A stretch of 64,000 nucleotides of DNA. It comes from an uncultured Pseudomonadales bacterium. GTDB lineage: Bacteria > Pseudomonadota > Gammaproteobacteria > Pseudomonadales > Pseudohongiellaceae. Shown here piece by piece: positions 10,340 through 21,185 of the stretch; positions within the stretch are counted from its first letter, which is position 1; every line of letters starts with the position of its first letter. The stretch lies in contig CALKNV010000001.1 in NCBI GenBank assembly GCA_938091935.1, positions 62,001-126,000 on the forward strand, given 5' to 3'. The position numbers and the translations under genes were made by a program. The notes beneath the pieces were generated by a model. The model made no database searches and was not told where the DNA came from. It was given only the letters and a program-made list of their open reading frames with translations.

Positions 10340-11014
10340 ATGACTGCTCGGCTTGCACTATTTGATCTCGATAACACTCTGTTGGGTGGTGACAGCGACC
10401 ACGCCTGGGGAGAATTCCTTATCAGCCAAGACCTTGTGGACGAGACTAGTCATCGCGCTACTAATGATCGCTTCTATCAACAGTACCTGGATGGTGAACT
10501 CGATATTGATGCCTACGTGCGTTTCACGGTCAGCCCAATCTTGGGGTATAGCGGCGAACAGCGCGCTGCCCTGCACGCCGACTTCATGAACGAAGTTATT
10601 GAACCCATGATTTTGAAGAAGGGCCGCGCATTGGTTGAACAACACCAGTCGCACGGTGATGTATGCGTAATTATCACAGCCACTAATAGTTTTATCACCG
10701 CACCAATTGCCAAGTCCCTTGGCATAGAGACCCTGTTAGCCACTGATCTTGAAATAGTGAATGATCGCATCACCGGAAAAATTAACGGAGTTCCTTGCTA
10801 CCAGGATGGCAAGGTGAAAAAACTTAGTGACTGGTTGGGCGAGATCAGAGCAAGTACAAAGAATCTTCGCATGGAGTCAGCAACCTTTTACACTGACTCC
10901 ATAAACGATCTTGCACTCATGGAAGTGGTTGCGGAACCTGTTGCTGTTGATCCAGACAGCTCACTGGAACGAGTAGCCATGACAAAACAATGGCAAATTA
11001 TAAGTTTGCGCTAG
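10340..11014 (+). CDS. HAD-IB family hydrolase (phosphoserine phosphatase-like)
   Basis: LALFDLDNTLLGGDSD motif I, TATN motif II, YTDSINDLALM motif III. Confidence 0.9.
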   Translation: MTARLALFDLDNTLLGGDSDHAWGEFLISQDLVDETSHRATNDRFYQQYLDGELDIDAYVRFTVSPILGYSGEQRAALHADFMNEVIEPMILKKGRALVEQHQSHGDVCVIITATNSFITAPIAKSLGIETLLATDLEIVNDRITGKINGVPCYQDGKVKKLSDWLGEIRASTKNLRMESATFYTDSINDLALMEVVAEPVAVDPDSSLERVAMTKQWQIISLR

Positions 11015-12270
11015 TGGCGCCCAGCATCCGCAAGTTGGTGGCGCTGCTTGTGTGTGCTGCCATCATGCACGCTTGCAGTGAGCAACCCAATACTCCGTCC
11101 ACCGTAATCACTGAAACCATCTCGAGTGCACCCACCGATCCTTCGGTGGCATTAGATTCAGCCACCAGTGCAGCTGTCACCGCCCTAATCGCGCAATACC
11201 TGGCGCGCATTGACTCTGATTTTAGCGCGGTGCAAAGCGAGCTCGAATCCATGCAAACTGAGATTGAGCGTCTTCTTGAGAACCCAGGCACCACTGCACT
11301 TAACGCAGTTAGAGCTGCCTGGCTGAGAGCTCATAGTGCTTATGAATTAACAGCAGTACATCGCCACTTTGTCCAGTCAGTTGTTAATGAAACCACCAGA
11401 CTCAATCTGCTCAGCCTGGAATACCAAATCAACCACTGGCCTATCTTACCTGGGTATATAGACTATCTGAGCTCCTATCCTGAAAGCGGAATTGTTAATG
11501 ATATGACGGTGCCGCTGACAGCAAATGAAATTAGAGCGCAGCACGGGCTTTTCGATATTAACGAAGCCGCGGTTGGATTTCATACTCTGGAATTTCTGAT
11601 CTGGGGAGAAAACCGCGATCGTCTCAGCCCCAGACCGTTCACTGATTTTCAAGCAATTGCTGTTCTGCCTGCCGATGCAGAGGAAAGAGGGCTGGCTCTT
11701 GAAGAGCTTTCCAACAACAGAAGGCGCGTCATGCTGGCATTGAGCATAGCGATTCTAAACCAGGATTTTGAGAGCTTTATGTCGCTATGGGCCGCTCAGT
11801 CTAATGACTTACGCGTTAGGCTAGAAACCGCTGCCAGCCATGACTTATTGAAGAACCTGCTGATTGCATTGACTTCTCTGCTTACCGAAGAAGTATTAGC
11901 ACGCTCCCTTTATCCAATGCTCAATGGAGACTTCACCGATAGTTTTCCGTCGGTCTTCAGTCACACTTCACAGAACGTGGTCTCTGCCCAAATGTTTGGG
12001 CTAGAACAGTTATTGCTCGAAACCAGCACCGAGTCGATGACTCTGGATCAAATCCTTTCGCATTTATCCAGGGACTATGCTGAGTACTTTTTTCAGAATT
12101 TTGACGCCAGCAAAGAATGCCTGGTTTTGCTATTCAGTACACAGGAAGCGTCACCTATTCCGACATCTGCCGCAGAGGCTGAATTCGCTGCGGTAGAGTG
12201 TATTAATCAGCTCACCAATATGATCGACTACGTTGAGCAGGTGCAATCTAAACTGATCGGTCCTGCTTAG
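10990..12270 (+). CDS. Imelysin family (M75-like) putative iron-uptake lipoprotein
   Basis: GFHTLEFLIWGE (GxHxxE motif); N-terminal signal with MHACS lipobox-like sequence. Confidence 0.88.
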   Translation: MANYKFALVAPSIRKLVALLVCAAIMHACSEQPNTPSTVITETISSAPTDPSVALDSATSAAVTALIAQYLARIDSDFSAVQSELESMQTEIERLLENPGTTALNAVRAAWLRAHSAYELTAVHRHFVQSVVNETTRLNLLSLEYQINHWPILPGYIDYLSSYPESGIVNDMTVPLTANEIRAQHGLFDINEAAVGFHTLEFLIWGENRDRLSPRPFTDFQAIAVLPADAEERGLALEELSNNRRRVMLALSIAILNQDFESFMSLWAAQSNDLRVRLETAASHDLLKNLLIALTSLLTEEVLARSLYPMLNGDFTDSFPSVFSHTSQNVVSAQMFGLEQLLLETSTESMTLDQILSHLSRDYAEYFFQNFDASKECLVLLFSTQEASPIPTSAAEAEFAAVECINQLTNMIDYVEQVQSKLIGPA

Positions 12271-12276
12271 TAAGGC

Positions 12277-12783
12277 TTACTTGATCTCAACCATGAGATC
12301 ATCGGCCAACCGTTCCAGACTCTGCTGCAGGTCTTCGAGTGACAAGTCTTGCGGCACTTTCAAGCTGGCGCTGGTGCGGAACAATATGTCACTGGACATG
12401 GGTGCAGGCTCGCAGCGGGTGGAAAGCTGCTCGACATTGACCGAAAGCACTGCCAGCGCATGGGATATTTCTCGAACAATCCCCGGCCTGTCGTTACCGA
12501 CCAGGCTCAGCTCAACCGTCCTGGGTTGCTCCCCGGATTCCTCGATCTCTACCTGCTCGATCACCAGCTTTAGCTCCGACGACAGCTTGTTAAGTGCCGC
12601 CACCAAGGCATCGACATCCTGCTGAGAGACACTAACGCGGAGAATCCCGGCGAATTTACCAGCAAGTTGCGACATACTGCTTTCCAGCCAGTTGCCCTTG
12701 TGCTCGGCAATCACTTCCGACAAGGATTCCACAAGACCCGGCTTATCATCCGCGATCACTGTGAGTACCAGGTATGATTTCAT
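12277..12783 (-). CDS. gcvR: Glycine cleavage system transcriptional repressor (ACT domains)
   Basis: MKSYLVLTVIADDKPGLVESLSEVIAEHKGNWLESSMSQLAGKFAGI; two ACT repeats. Confidence 0.85.
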   Translation of the reverse strand: MKSYLVLTVIADDKPGLVESLSEVIAEHKGNWLESSMSQLAGKFAGILRVSVSQQDVDALVAALNKLSSELKLVIEQVEIEESGEQPRTVELSLVGNDRPGIVREISHALAVLSVNVEQLSTRCEPAPMSSDILFRTSASLKVPQDLSLEDLQQSLERLADDLMVEIK

Positions 12784-12842
12784 AGCTTATCTCTCGATTG
12801 TTTTCTCGGTTGTTTTCTCAATTTTTTCTCTAAGTTCCAGTC

Positions 12843-15239
12843 TCAGAATAGCCCTATCTGGCGGTCCAGAATTTTATCCATAGAGCTTTGTTGAAAGACA
12901 AGTATGGAGTCGGCTATTGGTGCCAATTGTTTATCAATATAAAAATCGTAGTCCACTGGCGATTGCTGATACTGCCTTGGCTCAGGTCCGGCTGTAGTCA
13001 TCACATATTCTACCCAACCCCCATGCTCATAGAGCGCTGGCAGCTGCAGCGTTTTGCGTATTTCTTCAGCCTTGCGTGCCGCCTGTACGTGGGGCGGTAT
13101 GCTTTTCACATACTCCGACAGCTTTCGCCGCAGTCGTTTACGTAGCACCAGCTCTGGCCCGAAAGCGCCGTTCTTAATGTCGGCCACGATTTGTTTGATA
13201 TATCCGATAAAGGGCTCATTCAAAAATACTTTTCGATATAGCACCTGCTGGAACTCCCTCGCAAGAGGTGACCAGTCACTCCGCACCGTTTCCAGACCCT
13301 TAAACATGATCTCACCGTTTGCGAGCAATCCCGCATAGCGCTTTTTGCTTCCAGCATCTGAGCCGCGAACGGTGGGCATAAAGAAGCGCAAGAAATGGGT
13401 TTCGAATTCCATCTCAAGAAAGCTTTCAATTTGATACTCTCGCTGCAGTTTCTCGCGCCACCAGGAATTGAGATCCTGGGCAAGCCCAGCGCCCAGCTCA
13501 TTCACTTTGCTGATTTCATCAGTAGTGCCAACATCACCAATAAGCACAAATACCGAATCGGTATCGCCATAGATGACTTGGAAGCCCGCAGCTTCGATGA
13601 ACTGCTTGCTTTGCAAGATGATGTCATGGCCGCGTCGCGTAATTGAGCTAACCAGCCGCGTATCGAAGAATCGGCAGCCAAGGGTTCCCAATACACCATA
13701 GAATGAGTTCATAATGATTTTTATCGCCTGGGATAAAACCTTGTTGCCATCCGCTTTGGCCTTATCCCGAGCAGCCCACAGTTTTTCGATCAGCCCCGGC
13801 AGAATAGTGCGCGTACGAGAGAATCGTCCTCCCTCAAACCCCGGTATGGCGTCGTTTTCCTTGAGACCTTCAACCAATGCCAGCGGGTCAACGTGAAAGG
13901 TTTTGATAATGCTGGGATACAAGCTCTTGAAATCCAGCACGATCACATTGCGATGAATGCCTGGTTCAGACTCAAGGACATAACCGCCAGGACTGATGTT
14001 GGTAGACTCGAGCTGCTCCAACGCGGGTGCGACAACTCCCTGACGGTGCAAATGGGGCAAATAGAGAAAATCAATTGCGGCAACAGAGCCGCCAGAGCGA
14101 TCCAGCTCCAGGCCAGTTAGAAGGCTACGCTCAACCGCAAAATCCAATAGTTTCTCAAGCGTAAAGATATCCCAAACCAGGCGACAGTCTTCCAGATTGT
14201 AGCGCGCCAATGCGATTTTATCGGTATGGAATAACTCGCTGATTTCAGCACCGCGTTGATCCACATCGTCAATTAATTTGCCGCGATCGAGTAGCTGTCT
14301 GGAAACATACTCCAATGAGAAATTTTCAAACTGGTAAGTCGCCGAGCGCATGAGATCAATGCCATCCAACACGACACGCCCAGGTACCAGCGCATAATAC
14401 CTGTCGTTACCATCGCGAGATTGGCGCCAGCTAACAGGCTCATTATTGCGCCCGAGATTAAGTGCTACTTTATGGGCGTCCGCAAATTCCTGCAGGCAGC
14501 GCAGATCAAAGTTCACTACATTCCAGCCCATCACGACATCCGGGTCGATTGCTTCCAGTGTCTTCATCAGGGCCTCTAACAAACGCTTCTCAGACTCGAA
14601 AAACTGCAGGCTTAGACTGTCGGCAGCTGACTCAACGACCAGCTCATCCTCACCCTCACCTCGCATCAACACGATGCTGTGCTGATCGCTATAAAGCGCA
14701 ATTGAGTAAAGCTGGCTGGCGGTCATGTCCGTTTCTATATCCAGGGACACTGCCTTGAGATTGGGTCGCACTTGAACTGGCGCCAGTCTGGCCTGCTCAA
14801 CATCGAGGTAGCCAGCAGCGCTTTTAGCTCTGCCTTGCACCTTCGCGGCACCATTCAGAAACCGCTCCATAAGAAAGCGATCAGTCGGTTTTATATCTGC
14901 TTCAAGCAGATGGAACTGCTTGTTGGAGAGGCGGTCCCGCGCCGCGAATAGCTGGCGCTGGCTTTTGAAGTAAATCGCCGACACGGGGTTTCCGGCAAAG
15001 TCGGCGAGTCTGGTCGTGCCGACCCGCCAATTCGACAAATCAGCCAGTAAATTTCGTAGCCTGGATTCCTGTGCCGTGGGGAAGAAGGCTACAGATTCTT
15101 GTTGCTCAAGCACAAGTCGCAGAGGCCCTCGCGCCGACGTGAACCAGAAGATTAATCTATTACCAGAGGGGGACTCCTGCCACTGTCGGGTGAGCAACAA
15201 AGCGTCGACAGTGACAGTTTCAGAATCATGATCCGTCAC
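12843..15239 (-). CDS. polB: DNA polymerase II (family B)
   Basis: LDFKSLYPSIIKTF (motif A), KIIMNSFYGVLG (motif B), YGDTDSVFV (motif C), exonuclease motifs LDIET and NVVNFD. Confidence 0.95.
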   Translation of the reverse strand: MTDHDSETVTVDALLLTRQWQESPSGNRLIFWFTSARGPLRLVLEQQESVAFFPTAQESRLRNLLADLSNWRVGTTRLADFAGNPVSAIYFKSQRQLFAARDRLSNKQFHLLEADIKPTDRFLMERFLNGAAKVQGRAKSAAGYLDVEQARLAPVQVRPNLKAVSLDIETDMTASQLYSIALYSDQHSIVLMRGEGEDELVVESAADSLSLQFFESEKRLLEALMKTLEAIDPDVVMGWNVVNFDLRCLQEFADAHKVALNLGRNNEPVSWRQSRDGNDRYYALVPGRVVLDGIDLMRSATYQFENFSLEYVSRQLLDRGKLIDDVDQRGAEISELFHTDKIALARYNLEDCRLVWDIFTLEKLLDFAVERSLLTGLELDRSGGSVAAIDFLYLPHLHRQGVVAPALEQLESTNISPGGYVLESEPGIHRNVIVLDFKSLYPSIIKTFHVDPLALVEGLKENDAIPGFEGGRFSRTRTILPGLIEKLWAARDKAKADGNKVLSQAIKIIMNSFYGVLGTLGCRFFDTRLVSSITRRGHDIILQSKQFIEAAGFQVIYGDTDSVFVLIGDVGTTDEISKVNELGAGLAQDLNSWWREKLQREYQIESFLEMEFETHFLRFFMPTVRGSDAGSKKRYAGLLANGEIMFKGLETVRSDWSPLAREFQQVLYRKVFLNEPFIGYIKQIVADIKNGAFGPELVLRKRLRRKLSEYVKSIPPHVQAARKAEEIRKTLQLPALYEHGGWVEYVMTTAGPEPRQYQQSPVDYDFYIDKQLAPIADSILVFQQSSMDKILDRQIGLF

Positions 15240-15304
15240 GAGCGCACTCTATGCAGCGCACGACAGACTTCCGCGGGAATCCTTCAGCTTGGTCTAGCGC
15301 TATC

Positions 15305-16456
15305 CTAAATCGTAATAGTACGAGTGAACTGGCCAAAGTCTTCCCAGTAGCTGACTTTCTCCGGTAGCTCTGCCGGTGTCGCCTGCACGTTGCCATTTAT
15401 GTCAGTCACACGTGAGACCAGTGTATGGTCTCCTGGTGTTGGATTAGTCCAATCCAGAGAGAACAATTTCCAGGAATACTGCGTGTTGTTTGTGTTCATT
15501 TCGGCGGTCTGCCAGGGACCATTATCTATCTTGATTTCAACACTACGGAGTGGTGTACCGTCATTCAGCACAAAGCCCTGAATGCTGTAACGTCCGCCCA
15601 TTTCGGTGACCCGAACAATGGAAGATTTGAGATTCATTGTCGTCACTGAGTTTTCGACCCAGCGTTCAACTCCACCCACATTCTCCTTCTTCAGTGTGAC
15701 ATAGTCCCGCCCCATGAAGCGGCCCATATAGCGAGTGTTCTGAACATGTATCTGGGTGAGCCATTTCACATTGGCAACACCATACCAACCCGGCACGATC
15801 AGCCGGAGCGGCTTACCGTGGTAATGCGGTAGAGGCTCACCATTCATCTCGAAAGCCAGCATATTTTCTTCACGCATGGCATCTGGAACAGAGAGACCGC
15901 GCGCAAAAGCCTTATCCACTTCCCTGCCCCTGATCTCTTCAGTGGCTATATCAGCGCCGAAAAACACAACTTCTTTTGCGCCATCTTGTATTCCGGCACG
16001 CTGCAGAATGTCCCGTAGCGAGACACCGCGCCAGTTCGCGTTGCCAATCAATCCATGGAACAAGCGCTGGCTGTTGCCGCCACATTCGAAACCTACTTGC
16101 TGATCAACTGTATCCCCGTTCATCAGGTCACTGAGGCTGAGCTCTAACTCGTTATCGACCATACCAGTTACGCGAAGCCGCCAGGCATCATTGTCAACCT
16201 CCGGCTGTCCGTAATGTTGTACGAGATAAAAGTCCTCATTGTCAGTGACAAATTCGGAAATCTCGCGCGTATCCTGCCAGTAAGTAGAATTAGGCTGTTG
16301 CGGTGGGATCTGGAAACTTTCAGGCACATCAGTGAATGGAATCAGCCTTTCCCCCTGGGCCAATGCGGGAAGGATAAACGACGGAGCGGCCGCGGCACCC
16401 GCCGCCAACATGCCGCCTTTGAGTACTTTTCTTCTGCTAGTGTCTTCAGGGTTCAT
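15305..16456 (-). CDS. Sulfite oxidase/dehydrogenase-family molybdopterin enzyme, Tat-exported
   Basis: Tat-type RRKVLKGG signal; VGFECGGNSQRLF Mo-ligand Cys region; C-terminal Mo-co dimerisation-type domain. Confidence 0.88.
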   Translation of the reverse strand: MNPEDTSRRKVLKGGMLAAGAAAAPSFILPALAQGERLIPFTDVPESFQIPPQQPNSTYWQDTREISEFVTDNEDFYLVQHYGQPEVDNDAWRLRVTGMVDNELELSLSDLMNGDTVDQQVGFECGGNSQRLFHGLIGNANWRGVSLRDILQRAGIQDGAKEVVFFGADIATEEIRGREVDKAFARGLSVPDAMREENMLAFEMNGEPLPHYHGKPLRLIVPGWYGVANVKWLTQIHVQNTRYMGRFMGRDYVTLKKENVGGVERWVENSVTTMNLKSSIVRVTEMGGRYSIQGFVLNDGTPLRSVEIKIDNGPWQTAEMNTNNTQYSWKLFSLDWTNPTPGDHTLVSRVTDINGNVQATPAELPEKVSYWEDFGQFTRTITI

Positions 16457-16495
16457 TATCGGTTTCTCTCGTTTTCATTATCTTATTAGCGAGCT

Positions 16496-16759
16496 TTATG
16501 TCTGATCAGATTCAGCCAGCGCATCAATCTCTTGACCTAAGGTATATTCTTTCGTGGTCACTATGGACTCAAGCACCCTGACGCGTTGTTCAAGGCTTTC
16601 GGTTTTTTGTCGCAGCTGTTCATTCTCTTTGTGCAGCTGTGAGCCCATGGTGTCAGCGCCATGCTCTAGCTGCTTGGTTCGGAACCGCAGATAGGCACTA
16701 AAGCTGACGAATCCAAATATGATGCCTACAATTAGGACTGGCTCCATATTAATTTCCAC
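16496..16759 (-). CDS. Small membrane-anchored coiled-coil protein (PspB-like)
   Basis: One N-terminal TM helix followed by a coiled coil (ENEQLRQKTESLEQRVRVLESIV). Confidence 0.5.
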   Translation of the reverse strand: MEINMEPVLIVGIIFGFVSFSAYLRFRTKQLEHGADTMGSQLHKENEQLRQKTESLEQRVRVLESIVTTKEYTLGQEIDALAESDQT

Positions 16760-16843
16760 CTAAACTAATTCAAACTTCATTCATTCGTCAATTGTGGCTT
16801 GTTCATGGCCCTGATACCACCTCTTTTTGTTAGCATCCAAGCC

Positions 16844-17320
16844 ATGGAAAACACACGACAACAGCAGCCATTTGCGACCCACATTCCTGTGCTCACACGA
16901 GACGTTCAGACAGCGGCCCCCTACGGAAGTGCAGAAGCAGTGTGGCTGGCTCTCGCTGGCATTGAGAGCTGGTGTGCATGGTCACCGGATCTCATTTCTG
17001 TTTCCCATCTCGATCCTCTACCCTGTGGCAGAGGCAGCCGAATTCGATTCGATTTTATCCATGGGCAAGAGGTGTGGACCATTAGCTATTGGTTGCCCGG
17101 GAAACGAATGGATCTTTACCGGGAAATTGGCGCGCTAAAAGTATTGCGCCGCTTCGAGGTTGAGAACGCCGCTGGAAACGGCCCTGTCACCCTGGCTTTA
17201 AGCTATCACTGCGCAGCAAAGCCCCCGTGGCGGTTATTGCTCGCATCGGCTATCTACCTGGAGAGAAAGCGAGCAAACAGGCTTTTCGTTGATCTCGAAA
17301 CCCATCTGAGCGGCAGGTAG
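16844..17320 (+). CDS. SRPBCC-like (polyketide cyclase/dehydrase fold) protein
   Basis: VWLALAGIESWCAWSPDLISVSHLDPLPCGRGSRIRFDF pattern; internal ATG at 16844 preferred over the track start 16799 (TTG). Confidence 0.5.
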   Translation: MENTRQQQPFATHIPVLTRDVQTAAPYGSAEAVWLALAGIESWCAWSPDLISVSHLDPLPCGRGSRIRFDFIHGQEVWTISYWLPGKRMDLYREIGALKVLRRFEVENAAGNGPVTLALSYHCAAKPPWRLLLASAIYLERKRANRLFVDLETHLSGR

Positions 17321-17584
17321 GACTCGCGACTAAACAACACTTTGAGCCTGGATACTCCTCTCACCCCTACCTGTTGAGGCTCTGTTATATCCAGGGTCGG
17401 GCATGATTTCTGATTACAAATAGCTGATTTTTAAGCGATTTTTGTATAATGTGCCTAAGGTCACACTCCGGGTACGGAATTCTGGTATTTTCAGTCCAAA
17501 GAATAAGACTGAGATTTCGATCAAACATCGGTGTAAGAACCCCATAAAAACTAGAAAGTCGTCACATTACGTGGCGCGGCCGCC

Positions 17585-19896
17585 ATGACTTTGGAGAGCA
17601 GCGTAAACACGCTAGATAGGTTGGAAGGAGAACGATCAGTGCAGATATCGATCGATTCTCTATCCCGCGGTATTGATAATTATCATGTCGACATTCGCCT
17701 TAGCCGCCGCTTCTCCACCGACGTTAAAAAGCTATCGGCACTGCTCATCTCACAACTTGCTGTCCCCAAACCAAAGAACTGGGACAACTCAAATCTCTAT
17801 GAGAAGCTGAGAGAAAAATATCTCGATCTCATGACGGTCTTGATTCACAGGGTCAAAACAGATTTCAGCGCGGATGAAATTTGCTTCCTGCAGTTAGCGC
17901 CGATCAAGCGTATAGTTTCTGTCACTCGTTCTCAGCTGGATGACGAGATTCGTAAGGTTAATGGCAAGCTAGCTGAGCATCGCAACAAAGGCTCTTCCCA
18001 GGCACTTGCTACGCAACAGCGCCTGTCTTGGCTGAAAAAAACTATGATTCAAATCTTTACGCGGTGAACAAGCAGCTCTTCGCGCAGCTACAGAGAGTTG
18101 AAGACCGGCAGTTGGAATCCATCAGGGAGCAGTTCCTTGGAGAAGACTATCGGTTTGTGGTTGACGTGATTCTGAATCCGTTGCTCTTCACATCTAATCT
18201 CAGCGCGCTGCCTTTGCTTCTGAATGAATACAGCATGTGGAGCTGGAATGGTGAAGATTCCGGATTCATCAATCTCAATTTGAAAGTTGAAGAACTCTTT
18301 AACAAGCGCCTCAAGGCACATGAGATTCCGCCGCTGCGCCCAGCCAATAGTAACAGCGAGATAGCCTCAGAAATTCATGATGAATTGAGCGGTCTGTTCC
18401 TGACCCAGAATTTCCTTGGGAAGGCAGCAGACACCAAGAGTTCAATCCCAGAGACTTTCAACTGGTTCGAGAATGCTGACAATCTGAAATCGCTTTTTGA
18501 CTTTCACAAGCACGCAGATCGTCTTAAGGAAATCCGTAAGGAAGAGGGGCTGGCCGCATGGTGGCATGCCAGGGGTGAAGTCTCCACACTATCGGGCACT
18601 CTCAAAGCATTCGCCAAGATGCTGAAGAAGCAGAATGTACTACCGCAACTGCTTGCTTCGCATTATATGCAGCGATCTATAAACCCAACCATACTCGAAC
18701 ACGTTGACCTCAAAGTGATTTGCCAGTATCTCAGCGGAAAACTGACTCTGGAAAAGCTTCAGGAAAATATTGCTGGAGGGGCATCACTGAACAATGAGCA
18801 ACTGAAGGCACTCGAAGCCCTGCGCGTAAAAATCACTGAGAAGGTCGCAAAGTCTGATCTCTCGGAAACACTGAAACTACTAGTGGATTTTAGCCACTAT
18901 CGGAAAAACCTGAAGAACTACCGGTTTGCCCATCGCGCGTTCAACCGCATGACCATCCTCACCGCTGAGGATGACATAAAGCTTTCTAAGTCTGCAGGTA
19001 CTCTGTATGCGTTACCAACTTCTTCAGAGATCGAGGAAGATGATGAACGCATTTGTCATCACGCAATACTTAAAGCAGACGTGCGCGGCTCAACCACTGT
19101 AACAGATGAATTATTGGCGAAAGGTCTAAACCCCGCTTCCTATTTCAGCATGCGATTTTTTAATCCAATCAATAAAGTGTTGGAAACCTACGGGGCTAAC
19201 AAGGTATTCATAGAGGGTGACGCGATCATTCTCAGCTTCCTTGAATATGAGCACACGCCTCAGCAGTGGTTTGCGGTGTCGCGCGCCTGCGGGAACGCCA
19301 AGGATATGCTCAAGATAACGGGCTCTAATAATCGCTACTCTACCCAGATGGGGCTACCGCTATTGGAACTGGGTATCGGTATCTGCTACTCCAACGAGGC
19401 ACCACGCTATCTTTATGACGGCGAGCATCCCATCATGATCTCCGGCGCTATTGGACTGGCCGACCGCATGTCAGGTTGCTCCTGGAATTTGCGAGCAGCA
19501 ATTAAAAAGAGCCTATTTAATGTCAATGTCTTACGTATAGCCGAAGGCGAGTCCGGTAAAGGCGAGAAGGGCCAGCATTATCTTCGCTATAATATGAATG
19601 GTATCAATCTCGATGGTCTGGCCTTTGCCAAATTGAAATCAGAAATTCCTTTTAAGAGTCTTAAGATGAAGCTGAATGGTAAAGAGTATCTATTTCATGT
19701 CGGTCAGTATCCTGATGTTAATGGCCGCAAGAAAGACCTTGTGATACGTGAAGGCAAGATTGGTATTTGGCAAGATTCAGAGATCTTGGACGACCCAGAC
19801 AGTGATGAAAGCTACTATGAAGTCGTTGTTAACAGGAAAGTCCTACCCCTGGTTATGGAGGCAGTGTCCAAGAAACAGGAAGCGCAGGTCGACTAA
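17585..19896 (+). CDS. Class III nucleotidyl cyclase-like protein, split by a -1 shift at an A7 run (ORFs 17585..18067 and 18028..19896)
   Basis: Cyclase-like segment ILKADVRGSTTVTDELL...VFIEGDAIILSF...GIGICY...ISGAIGLADRMSG; the second ORF has only a TTG start inside the first ORF; a -1 shift at CTGAAAAAAACT joins WLKK to NYDSNLYAVNK. Confidence 0.65.
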
Positions 19897-19901
19897 TTCA
19901 C

Positions 19902-20900
19902 GTGACTGACGATTTGCCTGAAAAGAATACTGATCACCCCGCACAGCTTGCAGACCCCTCGAGCCTACAAAAACTAAGCCACTATTTTTCTCTCACCCTA
20001 TCTTTGCCGGAACGCACAGCGAGGGCGCTCAGCGCCGTAGTTGGCGGTGGCACCCTGTTGCTTACACGCACACTGATTCCCGGAGCCATAAAAAACTCCA
20101 CCAGCTATACGTTCACGCTTGGTATGTTTGAGTCATTCCTGGTGAGAAATTTGGCAGGCATGGCCGAGATTAATGCAGATACGGAGCTCAAAGACAGTTT
20201 CGTCCAGCGTAAACTGCTGGGCTCGAGCCTCGAAGCGGCCGGGCTCCTCACCATGCAGCTATCGCCGGTTTGGGTGTTTGCCATAGCCTCAGATGCAGCC
20301 AAGGGCGGCCAGGTTTTTCTCCAGAGGCTAGTACTTCATCTCAAGGAGAACCGGGTCATTGCGCAGAACAGTCACCCAGAGACCCTTGAGCAGATACTAC
20401 AATCTGTTCATGAAATGAGCAGACAGGGAGCCACCGCGATCGATACGCCGCCTTTGTCCGTGGAAGAAATCAACATTCTTGCTGATGAGCTAAGACGATC
20501 AGCCGGGAGCCTCGCCGACAACTACAGCAATCTAGTTCCGCACTTCGAGGCGCTGTGGAATCAAATCAGCGTTGTGGCCAAGAAGGATGATGTTAGCGTG
20601 CCAGTCATTCTCGGGATGCTATCGGTGCATGCCGCCAATATTCCTGAACTCGGTCTTGGCACAGCTGGCGCAGTCGGGAAAACTGGCTATGCGATTCTAG
20701 ACGAGGTAATCCTCTCCGACTACAAAGAGACGCTCCAAAGCATCGCCAAAACCGGCACCCGGGAATATATGCGTGCCCACATGGCGCCTTTCATGCTGCA
20801 GGCGAGAACACATTTCGACTTGAATCAGGAAACCATGACCCAGAAATGGTTTAGTCGTGCAGTAAGCAGGCTTAAAGATAAGCTCTATCAAGCGGGTTAG
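19902..20900 (+). CDS. Conserved hypothetical protein with Gly-rich hydrophobic segments, co-transcribed with the cyclase-like gene
   Basis: 332 aa; GTG start 5 nt after the upstream stop. Confidence 0.7.
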   Translation: MTDDLPEKNTDHPAQLADPSSLQKLSHYFSLTLSLPERTARALSAVVGGGTLLLTRTLIPGAIKNSTSYTFTLGMFESFLVRNLAGMAEINADTELKDSFVQRKLLGSSLEAAGLLTMQLSPVWVFAIASDAAKGGQVFLQRLVLHLKENRVIAQNSHPETLEQILQSVHEMSRQGATAIDTPPLSVEEINILADELRRSAGSLADNYSNLVPHFEALWNQISVVAKKDDVSVPVILGMLSVHAANIPELGLGTAGAVGKTGYAILDEVILSDYKETLQSIAKTGTREYMRAHMAPFMLQARTHFDLNQETMTQKWFSRAVSRLKDKLYQAG

Positions 20901-21185
20901 CTCATATCTGATTCAGGCCATTCTTGCCTAAACCCTTGGCTTTCCGCCGATTTCGTTTTTGAAATTTCCATTTGCTATTGACTAGATTCTGAAATTTTTT
21001 GCCCATTTCCCGCTGATTTCAAGAAAAGATTGTCAATGAAACCCGCTGTGTTAGCTTGCTTGTCAATTCCCGGAAGACAATATCGGGAGCAACATTTCTT
21101 AGTGACTATTAGAGAACACATCAATCAGGAGGCTGAAAATCAGCAGAGAGGTATATTGCAAGACTTTGCTGAAAAGGGAAGCATC

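Noticed and set aside
15240-15304. LexA box upstream of polB
   Set aside because: polB is SOS-regulated in E. coli, but no CTGT-N8-ACAG is visible here.
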